Assembly: GCA_021018995.1 (NCBI GenBank)
Contig: CM037590.1
Coordinates: 73,131,597-73,195,596, forward strand
Source of the DNA: Chloranthus sessilifolius
Taxonomy: Eukaryota > Streptophyta > Magnoliopsida > Chloranthales > Chloranthaceae
Reading direction: 5' to 3'
Length of the DNA stretch: 64,000 nucleotides
Made by a program: the position numbers and the translations under genes. The notes under the pieces are model-generated. The model saw nothing but the letters and a program-made list of their open reading frames with translations. It was not told the DNA's origin and made no database searches. Positions 44,164-56,649 of the stretch are shown in pieces. The stretch's first letter is position 1. Every line of letters starts with the position of its first letter.

Positions 44164-46820
44164 TGTAATATCCTAAAATTTTCACGTTAAACAGTGACCT
44201 CAAGATCCGTGACTGACTGGTCATAGGTTTGACTAAATGGGAGTTCAATAGTTGACATAGGATGCAATGAACGGATGAGATGTGAGAAATTAAGTGAATG
44301 TGTGGAATGTGACGAAATCCAGAGTCACATACACCTACTTCTGGTATATGTGCTCAATACACAAGTTAGAAGGGAAATAAAAGGGTTTAACAACCCTAAA
44401 AATCAATTGTTTTGGTTGTTGAAGGAGAGTAAAGAAGAGAGAGAGAGAGAGAGAGAGAGGAGTAAAGAGAGGAGTTATTGCAGCTGATTGGAAGGGGGGA
44501 TTCGAGCATTTAAGGTCGGATTCGAAGCGAGGGATTCCGTTAGAGCCAAAAGCTGGAACCCTAGCCTTTCCAACCATTAGATCTAATCAATTTGAAATTG
44601 ATTGAAGGTAAAATCCTTGTAAATTCAATGCATAAGTTATGTGAGTTCATTGTAGTTAAGAATGGTTTAAATTATAAGATAAAAAGGCTTAGAAAAATGA
44701 AGGAAAAAGAGTAGGAAAAGATTGGGAAGAACAGCCCAGAAAGGGGCTGAATCTGGCCAATTCAATTAATCGAAATTGAGATTCGATTAATTGATTTTCG
44801 CCAGGAAGTTGAAAAGTCAAAGAACCCGAATTTGATTAATCGAACTAAGTTTCGATTAATCGACTTTGATTTTCGATTAATCGATTGTGGTGTCGATTAA
44901 TCGACTGGGAAGTTGAAAAGTCAAAGAACCCGAATTTGATTAATCGAACTGAGTTTCGATTAATCGACTTTGATTTTCGATTAATCGACTGTGGTGTCGA
45001 TTAATCGACTGGGAACCTCCAGTGGACTCCAGTGGATGGAGGAAAAAGAACCTGGGGAAATGGACTAATCGAAATGGGATTTCGATTAATCGATTTCGAA
45101 TTTCGATTAATCGAATTGGGATCGATTAATCGATTTTGGGAATTCGATTACTCGAATTGAGAATCGAATGGATGGAGTAGAGAATTTCGATTAATCGAAT
45201 GGGGATTCGATTAATCGAATGGGAATCTCGATTAATTGATTTTGGGAATCGATTAATCGACTTTGAATTTCGATTAATCGATTTTGGGAGTCGATTAATC
45301 GAACCAAATTCGATTAATCGACCTTGGAGTTCGATTAATCGACTGTGCCAGTTTTTATTGACTTTTGAGTTTGACTTGGAGATTCTTGGAGGGTCTTGGA
45401 CCTTCCTTGTTACATCTTTATTGATGTATTTCATGTGTTATGTTGTACCATAGGTGGTACGTGTGAACTTGGGCACAAGGAGCCACGTGGGACCTTGATG
45501 CATGATTTAGCGGAGACTTGAGGTAGGGAACACCTTGAACATATACTTTAAATTGCAAGAGCATGTATGTAGTGATATAAATTCAAATTGACAACTGTTT
45601 TATTGCTTAAAGTTTTATGAAAAGGGTGTGTGTGTGACATCTATAAGAGTAATCATAATGAGCCATCCCCAGGGGATGAGGAAGTAAAGTAATAAGAGCA
45701 TCAGGTGTGATGCAACTGAATGGATACATCCCAGGGATGTATCCAAGATTGAATAATGTCTGATAAGGCCTAACTGATATAAGATACCACACTTACACGG
45801 TGAATAACTACATGTAAAGCACCTGATATTTTCGTTATTTGAGGTTTGATAAGATACCCCACCGACGTGGCGGGATATCCACGACTGACGCGGCAGGATA
45901 TCCGTGACCGATACGACGGCGAAAACGTAAGCCAGTGCGGAGGCTTATCCGTACACAGTAAGCACACCCCAGGAGTGTTGATTTGAGATAAGTTGAAACC
46001 CCGCCACCGATCCTTAGGGGAAAGGGGCTTGGGTACTAATTGTATTCCCAGGGAATACGTTTAAAACTGTCTATATAGATGACGATGAAGGGTATCTCAT
46101 CGGGGCTCGATGCTATATTGCTCGGGGATTACTTAAGTTAAAAGGTTAAGTTTTGCTTTAGGCCTATTCAGTGTCATTCATGACTAATTAAAAGACATGT
46201 GTAAATTACCAGTAAAATGTGATTCCTTTTAAACTGCATTTCTCAGTAACTGCATAGGCATATCATGCATGGCATATCATGGAATATATGTGAGCTATAA
46301 TTTATATGTTCAACTGTGTTTGTTCCCTATTGAGCTAGGATGTAGCTCACCCTTTAGACTATACGTCGCAGGTCCATTGTTAGCAACTATTGACACTTCA
46401 GGGGACGTTGACCCTGGTGAGTCAGACCCAGCACCTGGTGACGAGTTAGAGCCACCTCCAGAGGACTCTGCTGTGCATTTTGAGGGTTTTGTTTTGAGAG
46501 ATTATTGGTACGACTTGGTATGTTAAGTCTTGATTTTTGTTTAAATCATATAATTAAGTATTGAGATATTCTTTTGGGCGAACCATCAGTGATGATTAGC
46601 TATCATCGATGGTTCGGATCGGTTCTACATTCATGCAGGGGCATGATGGTAGAACTGTCTTTTGAGATGTGATGATGATATTATTTCTGCATTTATTATT
46701 GTCATTTCAGTTCATTATTGTTGCTTGATATACCAAAATTCCGTGCATAGCTAAGGGGCACGGTCAAGATGATCATGCCGATGGAACGAATTTCGGGGTG
46801 CCAAAATCTGGGCTGTCACA
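44164..46820 (+). repeat. 3' LTR of element P
   Basis: TGTAATATCC...GGCTGTCACA, 2657 bp. Same order of landmarks as the 5' LTR: donor-like 44607/44608, array 44758-45345, acceptor-like CGCAG/GTCC 46371/46372, hairpin about 46578-46616. Many differences from the 5' LTR are C/T or G/A at CG or CNG sites, and one extra TCGATTAATCGA unit lies near 45260. Confidence 0.97.
44758..45345 (+). repeat. TCGATTAATCGA array, P 3' LTR
   Basis: Copy of the 5' LTR array. The 104-bp tandem blocks start at 44805 and 44909. Individual words differ by CG-to-TG/CA changes. Confidence 0.95.
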
Positions 46821-46825
46821 GATAG

Positions 46826-47809
46826 GATACCCCACCGACGTGGTGGGATACCCACGACTGATGCGGCAGGATATTCGTGACCAATACGGTGGCGAAACCG
46901 TAAGCCAATGCGGAGGCTTATCCGTACACAGTAAGCTCACCCCAGGGGTGTTGAATTGAGATATGTTGAAATCCCACCACCAATCCTCAGGGGAAAGGGG
47001 ATTGGGTACTATTGGTATTCCCAAGGAATACATTTAAAACTTTCTATATAGATGACGATGAAGGGTATCTCATTGGGGCTCGATGCTATATTGCTCGGGG
47101 ATTACTTAAGTTGAAAAGTAAAGTTTTTCTTTAGGCCTATTTCAGTGTCATTCATGACTAATTAAAAGACATGTGTAAACTATCAGTAAAATGTGATTCC
47201 TTTTCAACTGTTTTCTCAGTAAATGCATAGACACATCGTGCATAAGCATATCATGGAATATATGTGAGTTTTAATTTATATGTTCACTATGTTTTGTTCC
47301 CTATTGAGCTAGGATGTAGCTCACCCCTTTAGACTATACGTCGCAGGTCCACTATTAGCAGCTACTAAGGCTTCAGGGGATGTCGACCCTGGTGAGTCGG
47401 ACCTTGCGCCTGGTGACGAGTTGGAGCCACCTCCTGAGGACTTCTTCTAGAGGACTCCGTTGTGCATCTTTGAGAGTTTTTGTGAGCTTATTTGGTACGG
47501 CTTGGTATGTCAAGCTTTATTTCTATTAAACAATGTAATTAAATGTTGGGATTATTCTTTTGGGCGAACCATTCTGGATGATCAGCTATCATCGATGGTT
47601 CGGATCGGTTCTCCATTCATCCAGAGGCATGAAGGTAGAACTGTCTTTTGAGTAATATTTAAATGGTGATTTATTTCTGCAGTTTTATTTATTGTTCATT
47701 TCATTAGTGTTGCTTGATATACCAGTATTCCGTGCTTAGTTAAGGGGCACGGTCAAGATGATCGTGCTGATGGCACGGGTTTTGGGGTATCGAAAATTGG
47801 GTTGTCACA
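46826..47809 (+). mobile_element. LTR H, right part
   Basis: Resumes with GATACCCCACC after the second GATAG and ends GGTTGTCACA at 47809. Contains the rest of the GC-rich tandem module, GAGCTAGGATGTAGCTC (about 47307), acceptor-like CGCAG/GTCC at 47346/47347 and hairpin at about 47564-47602. No primer site or internal region follows: 47810 already belongs to LTR I. H is therefore a truncated LTR. Confidence 0.92.
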
Positions 47810-50112
47810 TGCCCAATCAAAGTCCTCACTTAGGGTAGAATTTCCCAAACGGGAGATCCTGTGCCTTTCTCCAGTACCTGATCCTGATCTACACCTGTAC
47901 CTGTAACGTATAGTCGAGGGATGAGCTAACATCTAAACTCGGTAGAGAAACATCAATAGCATGTATGTTATCACATCACACATATATCTCATTACATAAA
48001 TCTTACATGCTTTTCAAATAAAGATTTACAACTTAAAGGTATTTGACTTAAAGTAAAACTGATGACAATGCAGATTTCAAAGTATAAACATATGATTTCC
48101 AAAATTTATTCTCATAACAAAAGGAAAACTTAAGTTGATCACTTAAATACAATCTCGAGCATATATAGTATCGGGAGCCACATATATATACCGATGGGAA
48201 TACCCACTATTATCGTTCAATGAACCATTTATATGATGCCCAAGTCCCTTCGTATGAGGGATGCTTATGCCGAAAGAAATTTATCGCAAATCAGTAAGAA
48301 ATGAACAGATATCCCACAGTCTCGGATCATAATTGTATGGATATCCCGTCGTACCGATCACAGATTTCCCGTCGCGTCGGTCACAGATATTCCTGCCACG
48401 TCGGCAGGGTATTCGTTCATGAACCTTAAATCAAAGTGTGAAGTCTAACTTATAGTTTATCACCGTAAAATATGGTATTTTATAATTAGGTTTGAAGTTT
48501 TAAAGCTTACACACACACTTATTCACATCTTTCTGATGTCATACACGCACATAACTAATCTCACACACACACAAATCTGAGTGCATATACACACACACAA
48601 TTTTGATATTTAAAATCATGAATAAAATTCATGCTGAATAAATGACAAGTTTCATAAATCACACATATTTCTATCACATCACAAAATCCATGCTAATTAT
48701 AATCAAATGCGCATGTTATCGAGTTTTCCCTACCTCAACTTCAAGCCAAAACGAACCCTTCCTCCTCTCAAGGTGGCATTCCTATTATGTCCTCTTGATC
48801 ATAACCTAAAACACATCAAATTTACATCTTACATGTCAAAAGTGACGAAGAAAAAGGAAGTCACAAAGTTCTTTTTCCTCAAAGCAAACAAAATGTCAGA
48901 ATCTGACCAAATCGATCAATCGAATCCCAATATGATCGATCGGTTCTTAAAATCGATTGATCGAAACACATTTCGATCGATCGGTTTCTTCAGAAAAATA
49001 CACACATTCATGTTTGTATAATCAGTCCCACACTCGATCGATCGATTTCACAGCCGATTGATTTCCAATTCGATCGATCGATTTCCAATTCGATCGATCG
49101 ATTCACAAATCGATCGATTATTTTCCTCATAAACACCACTCATTTGTACATCACATTTCGATCGTTTGATTTCCAAATCGATTGATCGAATTGCATTTCG
49201 ATCCATCAGTTTCTCTAGAAACCTTTCACATCTCTGTCTTGTCAAAATCGATCGATTCAGATTTTGATCGATCAGTTTTGTCAGATTTTTCATAAACATG
49301 GGTTTCTTCTTCCTTATCTCGTTTTTTCCTCAAATCTTCATCATTCACTTATAAATTTTAATCATTCTTTCTCTAATACTTATCATAACTAAGTATAGCC
49401 TAACTAACACATATTGCTTACCTTCCTTTGATCGATCATGCTCTTTTCCACGCATCATGGCTACGGAGGGTTTTGAAGCGACTTTTGTCGATTCCTCTCG
49501 TAATTGAATCGCAACGAAGCCCGCGATGTATCTCTGCTTAAGCACACAAAATTTTTCACCCCATCTATTGCATATGGAGCGATCGCATGAAAGGGTCACA
49601 TGTGATGGATGGGAAAAAAAGTTCAAGCTCTTCTTCTTTTCTCTCTTCCTCTCTCTAGAGCCCAAACCCCTCACAATTTCAAATGGTAATTGCTTCAAAA
49701 GGAAGCCTTTACTTTTTTATATAAAAAGGGATTTTTCCCCTATGAAACACATACACTCATTTGGGTGTTAAACCTTATCCATTTTATTCCTTTCCGACGT
49801 GGAACCTATATACCTAAGTCAAGTGTTTTACATCACACTAAAAGGGTCTCTGGTTCGGTGCGGAACTCATACACTTAAGTTAAGCCTTAGCTCACTTACC
49901 AAAGGTCCATAGTCAGCTCAAATAGTTGACCCCATCAGTTGTCCCAAATTGTCGGCCCAAAGCGATCGGCCCAACAAGTTCAATAAGTTTTAATCATTAA
50001 TGACTTCTACTTTCCAAAATTTTTGACCCTAGGTTGCACACTCGCGCAGGGTGTCGTCCTAAGCACGCGCACTTAATCAGTGCATGTGGGTTCGAAATTT
50101 GGAGATGTTACA
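47810..50112 (-). repeat. LTR I: 3' LTR of element K
   Basis: Ends GATGTTACA at 50112 (TGTAACATCTCC... in element orientation). Acceptor-like TACAG/GTACAG at 47901/47900, GC-rich tandem module 48305-48415, word array 48908-49290, donor-like GAAG/GTAAGC at 49422/49421, CT-rich leader 49626-49662. Its first-strand 3' end is missing at 47810. Confidence 0.88.
48908..49290 (-). repeat. ATCGATCGATCG palindromic-word array, LTR I
   Basis: About a dozen ATCGATCGATCG-type words with TTTCC/AATTC linkers, at the same LTR position as in B and with the same word, so B and I are close relatives. Confidence 0.9.
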
Positions 50113-50130
50113 TTCTTCCCTCCTTAAGGA
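50113..50130 (-). other. Polypurine tract of element K
   Basis: Minus-strand CCTTAAGGAGGGAAGAA touches the LTR start, preceded by AAGGACAAAAATT, the usual chromovirus box. Confidence 0.85.
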
Positions 50131-51079
50131 ATTTTTGTCCTTGAAAATTGACTTAAGTAGTACATGCACACACTCAATCAACATAAAGAAAAAGTTCAAA
50201 TGCTTCCACAGCCTACACGAACGCACCTAGACGTATCCATGCTTAATATTCACATCCAAAATTTGTGGAATTAGCCACAGCTAATATGAACATTGCACGA
50301 AAAATCCATCCACAATCCACACATACACACACCCATAGTCTACACATCTTCATATTTACCTGCATAAATTTCATATATCTTCCCATTGAAAACCCACGCA
50401 TATAAAATCTACTTAAATAAGTACAAATTTTATTTTATAATGACCCAAAGTCTTTCACATTCCATCATTTAGAATTATCTAAGACTAGTAATATTAAAAT
50501 TTTTAACCATCCACATGTTTATGTATTAATTCAAAATCATATACGTCCAAAAGTTACCATTATCCATAATTTATAATAATCTAAAACTTGAAATATCAAA
50601 ATTATTATTTTTTTCAATTATCTCAAAATCAATCCAAGGTTCCCAGTTATCTCTCAACACCACCTATGTGGGTATCCTCATCAAGATTCAACGTCCTCTA
50701 AACTAGGGTTATAACAATTTCCTCACCTTAGAGAAATTTTCTTCCTCGAAAATTCACGACGTGACATTTAGTTATCCAATATAGTAATCATTTGTGAAAC
50801 TCAAATTACACACAGCGAATGTTGTAACAAATTGGAATTATACACAAAATCAAAGCCTCAGAGTTGAATGGAGATTTGCTACAACACATTGTCTGAAGAT
50901 CGACCACACACAGGTAAAAATCTATCTACTGAGCTTTACACTAAGGATGTCCGTCCCTCACTAACCTGACCGGTGCTCACTCAAGAGTTGAAGAGATAGA
51001 TCACTCAACTCTCACCCAGTAATTACGAAACACCGCATTTACAACTTAATGAAGTATATCTCTAAATATTTGGTAAGGA
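50131..51079 (-). other. Non-coding 3' internal DNA of K
   Basis: AT-rich, no domain recognisable on either strand. CTCACCTTAGAGAAATTTTCTTCCTCGAA at about 50733-50760 is a second purine-tract-like box on the minus strand, as in N1. Confidence 0.55.
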
Positions 51080-51084
51080 CATAT

Positions 51085-52422
51085 TGTAAACACCCAAATT
51101 TGGCCTAAGGCTCGATCGACATATACTTCGAGAAAGGCATACCCCCGAGCTTCCGAAAGTATTTCTTAAATCCTTAGGAAACATCCCAAAACCCTTAGGA
51201 ATCATCTCGAACCCTTAGGAATCAACCATAACCCTTCTCGGGCCCGATTTGAACCCCCCTGAATAGTGGTTAGGAAGAGGATTTTCAAAGTTTTTATAGA
51301 TAGTTTCCTAGCCTAAGGCATATACCATTAGAAAATAGAGCTTCTCATCTTTTCAACGAGCTAAGAATTTCTTAATTTGGAGTTGTATATTAAAAGTTAT
51401 GGCGAAATGAAGATCGCGAATTTGTATAGGAAATTATAAAATCGGATCCATAGAGCCAGTTTCGAACCCTCCTGAGCAATGGTTAAAGAGAGCAGTGTCA
51501 AAATTTATAGAAATCTCTTCTGAATCTAAGTTATATACCATTACAAAGAGGACTTCTCCAACTTTTAACAAATCAAAAATCGCCTTAATTAGAGTTATAC
51601 ATCAAAAGTTATGGCAAAATGAAGATCACAGATTTGTACAGGAAATTACAAAATTGGGTTGGGCCCCTGCGGGTCTTCAACTTCCAATAGTTTGGGCCTG
51701 GTTTTCCTTCAAAAAAGGGTCAAAATTAATATTGTAGGTTTGACTTGTGGACCATCCCAAAGTCTGGGGTATGTTTCTTTAGGACCCTATTAACTTAAGT
51801 TATCACCCTTTTGCCATTCAAGTCACCACCCTATTATCTACCATTAAACACAAATTCCTCTTCTCCAAGCTCTAGAAAACCTCAAAAATCTTAGATTGCC
51901 CATAGCCTAATTGCTAACCCGATTAGGACTTTAACCCCTCACTAATCCTCCCTTTCTCTATAAATAGAGAGCCACCCCTCTTGCTTAGGGGTTGAAAAAT
52001 TTTCAAAGAGAAAATTTTAGTCAGCACCCCTCCCATTGACCTCCACTAAACCCATATAATTCCAGCACCCTAGTTCATCCTTAGCACCCCATTTTCTATC
52101 GGTGTGCCTTCGAGCAAGGGAAAGTGTCGCTCATTTTCTTTTCTTATATATATATATATATATTATAAACATCAAATCAGCCATAGTAGAGACCGCTTAC
52201 GAGCAGGTTGGTCGGGTGCCTAACAACTTTCCGATCGATAACCGAAGCCCCTACACAAGAGCCTTTGGCGTAGACCGGAATCAGAGTCATATTTGTAGCA
52301 CTTCGGTGCTTATAAAATTGATTTAGGTTTCCCAGGATACCAAAAGATTCGAGTGGCAACTCCATATTTATCAAGAGAGCGTATCATCGCGATGGGATCG
52401 TCAAAAATCCGACGGTTGCACA
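51085..52422 (+). mobile_element. Solo LTR J (Tat/Ogre-like)
   Basis: 1338 bp, TGTAAACACCC...GTTGCACA, with perfect 5-bp duplications CATAT (51080-51084, 52423-52427). The start TGTAAACACCCAAATTTGGCC resembles Tat/Ogre LTRs. A 212-bp unit is tandemly duplicated (from about 51251 and 51463). Core promoter CTATAAATAG at 51958-51967. The string GTGGCAACTCC near 52352 resembles the Arg-tRNA primer site of Tat elements, though here it lies inside the LTR limits. No internal region. Confidence 0.85.
51958..51967 (+). promoter_or_regulatory. TATA box of LTR J
   Basis: CTCTATAAATAGAGAG, a near-perfect plant TATA context within a dyad, about 870 bp into the LTR. Confidence 0.75.
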
Positions 52423-52427
52423 CATAT

Positions 52428-53486
52428 CTACAAAGAAAAATATATTGACCTTGAGATTATAACCATTAATCCAGAACTGTAACCATAAATAAGATCAACC
52501 ATACCATGAAGCACTTACAAATTTACTACTAACTCAACATATCTTCACTACAACGATGCTAACCATTAGTGACAATGCATCATTTCCATAACCAAATTTG
52601 AATAGCTAATAATGACCCCCTGATTTCAGATACATAGAATTTTATATAGCCCAACTAGCCATTATCATAGATAAACTTGAAACCATAACTGCACCCATTA
52701 TAATAACGCATCCACAAAGCTGAATATACACTCACGTTAAATTGGGAATTCCGACAACTATTAACTAGCACACTTAATGCAGTTGTATAATCAATATAAT
52801 CACCAAGATTTTAACCATGAACTAATAATCGTAACCATTAGTCTATAAGTACGACGTCCACCAAACTTGAAAATTATAGATCGGATACACTATTTCCATA
52901 GAGCAAAATTGTTTTAACTATCAACTGTAAGCATACTAACGCTCACCATCACCTACGTGCGTAAAGATATGCAGTGATGACTAAAATGAGGTTATTTGAA
53001 ACCTACTACAATGATCTTAAAATTCTAAAATTTATGCATTTAATCGTTCCTATAACACCCAAATACGATACCGATTATAAAAGGAAGGACAATCGATTGC
53101 AATACGTCCAATCCTTTAATCAAGGAGATGATTTGAAATGGCTATTTCCAATGACATACCATTTAGATGCACAAGAGTAAGGTTGTACATACATGTTAGG
53201 TCAAGATTAATCATCTCTTCATGTGAACAATCCTCAATATAATCAATATAATAACTCAGTCTAAATGTTGCCCCTATGGATCCACAACCATCAGTTATGG
53301 ATTAAACGTGATGGAAGCTACGCAATCCATAATGGGAGAACAGAGTCTAAAGTTGCAGTAGTGACAACCAATTCAATAGGGAATTGAGAAGTATCAAAAA
53401 AATCTATTGCTCCACCAATCCACAAATCAAGGCTTGAGTCCTTAATTGAATCATCTGTATCTTAGGTCAACTACCGGCATTATTGT
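52428..53486 (-). other. Non-coding internal DNA of K between J and L
   Basis: AT-rich, recurrent ATAACCATTA/AACTATTAACT phrases. I see no gene and no conserved motif. Confidence 0.5.
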
Positions 53487-54257
53487 TGTAACATCCCAAA
53501 AATTCTGAACCTGAGCGTGCCCGACTACATGTGAGTGTTTGACTTGGCAACCAATGCCGCCTTGAACTTTTAGAATAAATGAATTACAAAAAATTTAATG
53601 TGTGTGAAAAAGATAAATTTAGAACCATATTTTGACTTTGAATGAAATAGTCGTGCACCAACTTACGGTGTGTCTGCTTTATACCAAAACCAAACCCTTT
53701 TAAAATAAATAAAAAACAAAGCTTCCTTAGGAAGCTAGTACCTGGTTGCAAATTTAGAGGGTTTGAGTTATAGAGAGAGAGAGAGAGAAGGGTTTGAAGA
53801 GAAGAAAAAGGATTGCTTGAATCCTTGTGTGAAGATCCACTAGATCGTAGGGGGGTGATACTCACATGTAAGACCCTTGTTGGGTTTATTCTCTTGTGTG
53901 TTCTGAGAGAAAAGAAAGAAGAGAAGGGTTTGAAGAGAGGAGAGGGGATTGCTTGAATCGTTGTGTTAAGATCCAATATATCGTAGTGAAACATATGCAA
54001 AATCGTGTGTGAAGGATCGCCATACGATTGCGTTGGCGTTGCGGTGATCATGTTGCTCGGAGAGATCGAAACCCGTTTACTTACAAGGAAGGAAGACAAT
54101 CCGATCTTCGAGTGAATCATTGAGTTAAAGGTAAGAAATCGATACTTTAATGCATGAATTGTGTTAATAAAATGGTTAATAGGATGTGTAAGAAGTGTAG
54201 AATAAAAATGCAGAAGATCGAGTTGAGAAAAAACTCAGATCTGGAAGAACTCTGATT

Positions 54258-54460
54258 CTCGCGCACCCGAGCGTCAAAGCTCGCTCGAGCGAGAGGCCTT
54301 CATAAAGCATAAGTTCTTGAGAGGTTTTGAGACTTGCTCGTGCGAGGTCTTAAGTGTATACTAAGCTCTCTCGTGTGAGGCCTCGCGCGGCTAATAGCAG
54401 TTGACTAAAATCCAATCGATTGCGCGGGTTTTGATGTGTCTGTGAGCTCGCTCACGCAAG
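54258..54460 (+). repeat. CTCGCTCGAGCGAG palindromic words, LTR L
   Basis: About seven words; one is intact (GCTCGCTCGAGCGAGAG near 54281), the others have decayed to forms such as CTCGTGCGAG and CTCGTGTGAG. Related to the word of LTR E. Confidence 0.82.
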
Positions 54461-55399
54461 AAATAGGGTAAGATTTGTTTTAACTCTTTTGATGTGAATT
54501 CTTTAGAAGTATGAATCTTAGTTCTTCTTAAGCATTCTAAAGGGGTATTTGGACTTTTTAAATGTAGGATTAACGTGTTGAGCATACGTGTGGATTCTCA
54601 AAAAAATTATGTGTGAGATGTGCTAAGCGTAACTTGAGATAAGGAAAATTCAACCTTTAATTTCATCCTTGTCTTTGATTTATAGATTTTCATAATATGA
54701 TCAGAATTATATTAGCACTTGTGATTTGACTTTGATTCGTAAAATGTCATGAAATGATTAATTAAATGTGATGAGTTTGATTGTCGTTGAGTTAGAAATG
54801 AAACTATTTAAAATTGGAAATTTGAATTCTTTGAAAGGTATCAGAATTACTAAACTTAGAATATGAATTTGAATATGATATGAAAATACATCTATATTTG
54901 AATCTGGTTTGACTGATGTTAGGAAATCTTTGAATCTTTGAGATATAATTGAAGTTTTTGGAATTATTCGTTGCATCTGAAATTTTGAATATAGAATATG
55001 AACTCTGAGTTAGAACAAGATCGATTTATCATGGAATTATTAGTGTGAGCATGAAATTTGAACTCTGTATATGAAAGTGAATATGAATTTAGAAATAGAC
55101 TTTAAACATGAGCTATGAATATGAATACAACTCTGAACTTTGAACAATAATATGAACTCCGAATATGGGCCATGAATTGAAAGATATGAATATTGAATCA
55201 ATAGAATCTGATAGCAACTGAGATGAACATTGAACCTGATGTGAATTTTGAACATGAAGTTCTGGACTTTGAAGAAGGATCGAATGATCTGCCATCGACC
55301 AATATGGCGGGTTATCCGTACATATCAGATATCAGAGCATCGCATATCGTATATACAGACTACACACTAACCGCATAATCGATCGACCATTGGAACTGA

Positions 55400-55610
55400 A
55401 AATATAGAACACTGTAAGATGTGCATTTAAAATGTGAACACTGTGAGATGTGAATTAGAAATGTGAACACTGTATGATGTGAATTAGAAATGTGAGCACT
55501 ATAAGATGTGAAGTCGAAATGTGAATACTATAAGATGGAAATTAGTAATGTGAATACTGTAAGATGTGCATTTGAAATGTGAACACTATAAGATGTGAAA
55601 TAGGAATTTG
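55400..55610 (+). repeat. 33-bp tandem repeat in LTR L
   Basis: About six units of GAACACTGTAAGATGTGAAT + TAGAAATGT, with point changes. It sits between word array and acceptor-like site, where other LTRs have their own minisatellite. Confidence 0.85.
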
Positions 55611-55947
55611 AATGTGAACTTGGGAACTGAGAATGAATCATTGAAATTGTGTGAAAAGACGAGTTATTGATTTTGATTTCAAAATAGGGATATATGCAAA
55701 TTATGTTTTGATAGTAAAATGTGCTTTGGCACTCTGTCATGAACATTTGCATTGATATGATGAGATGTAAAATTGATATTGACATTTCTTCTATTGAACT
55801 TAAATGTAGCTCACCCTTCGACTATACGTCACAGGTATAACGTTTATCAGGACACTGGACTTGAGGATTCGTAAGATTTTGGGATCGTAGTTTTAATACG
55901 TTGTGGCTTGTGGTAAGTTTTGGCTTGCTACATTCGTGCTGTTGTAT

Positions 55948-55983
55948 ACCACTGTTAGGTGATGGTTGACCATTACCGGTGGT
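55948..55983 (+). other. Two-part hairpin near the 3' end of LTR L
   Basis: ACCAC (55948-55952) with GTGGT (55979-55983). Inner GGTGATGG (55958-55965) with CCATTACC (55970-55977), including one G-T wobble pair. Confidence 0.8.
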
Positions 55984-56218
55984 TTGTTTTAGTTTACTAA
56001 TTATGTTGGATATTAGAACTAAAAATTTTTATTATGTCATATATATAATCTACTTTGATTTCCGCATGTGTATGGATGTACCAAGTATTATGTATCAGAT
56101 TGTGATCTATGATCTGGCGGTCTGGATTTTTCCCATTTAGTTTGATTTGGATTAAAGAAGAAAAAATATATATATCTTAGAAAAATGGAGTTGGGAAAAT
56201 CCGGGCTATCACAATTGT

Positions 56219-56649
56219 TTTAAATTCTTCCAAATCTCTAACGATTTCCCCATAAAACTGCAGTGATTAACAACTGCACTCAAGGTTGGAAGGGGTGTTT
56301 TCGAACACTAATCACTCATGATTTATTAGTCTGAATGAAGAACATCGCGATTATGTCTGTTAAGTGTAAATTTGCTTGCAAGTCTTGGTTCAAACATCAT
56401 TGCTCAAAAGCATCAACTTAATTTCAGATTTACTAAACAACCTATCCTGAAGTAATTATACCCTAACTGTCACGATTGATTCAAGTCTGTCATCATAATT
56501 ATAACCTACTTAGTTAAAATTTTAAACTTGAAAATTGTTTATGCCATGTAGATGATTTAATCATATGCACGTAGGATGGTGTCGTGACATTCCTCAAGTG
56601 CCAAAAGCAAACATGAATTCTAAGGACATTCATCATCTAAAAATTAGAA
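56219..56649 (-). other. AT-rich DNA downstream of K gag
   Basis: Directly after the donor-like site. No protease motif; may be the 5' part of an intron plus unrelated 3' internal DNA. Confidence 0.45.

Larger units (their letters stand above)
33620..46820 (+). mobile_element. Element P: full-length Tekay/Del chromovirus with extra ORF
   Basis: 13.2-kb plus-oriented element with two LTRs (33620-36242, 44164-46820), a Met-tRNA primer site, gag, pol with chromodomain integrase, a downstream accessory module and a polypurine tract. Perfect 5-bp duplication GATAG at 33615-33619 and 46821-46825. It is inserted in LTR H of the same family, at the GGTTTGATAG/GATACCCC position. gag and pol contain stops, a frameshift and an RT active-site change, so it is not autonomous now, though RNA could still be mobilised in trans. 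Confidence 0.97.
53487..56213 (+). mobile_element. Solo LTR L (Tekay-type, plus)
   Basis: 2727 bp, TGTAACATCCC...GGGCTATCACA, with perfect 5-bp target copies ATTGT (53482-53486, 56214-56218) in element K. GA-rich leader (53773-53792, 53908-53950), donor-like AAAG/GTAAGA at 54130/54131, CTCGCTCGAGCGAG words 54258-54460, degenerate GAATATGAACTCTGAA tract 54960-55270, 33-bp tandem repeat 55400-55610, acceptor-like CACAG/GTATAA at 55834/55835, hairpin 55948-55983. No primer site or internal region. Confidence 0.95.

Noticed and set aside
45126..45434. Open frames translating the word arrays into repeats such as SINR or RLIDF
   Set aside because: They exist on both strands and in several frames only because TCGATTAATCGA lacks stops in most frames; there is no start context or conservation of a frame between LTRs.
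47810..47830. LTR H as a solo LTR with target duplication
   Set aside because: Its left end lacks the first bases and the flanks (Athila G left, LTR I right) do not match, so no duplication can be claimed.
8188..49290. CRISPR-like look of regularly repeated palindromes
   Set aside because: This is plant nuclear DNA; the words are short, variable, irregularly spaced and inside LTRs, with no cas genes.
53584..54120. 178-codon minus-strand open frame in LTR L
   Set aside because: Lies over the GA-rich leader of a solo LTR, no recognised domain, not kept in related LTRs.
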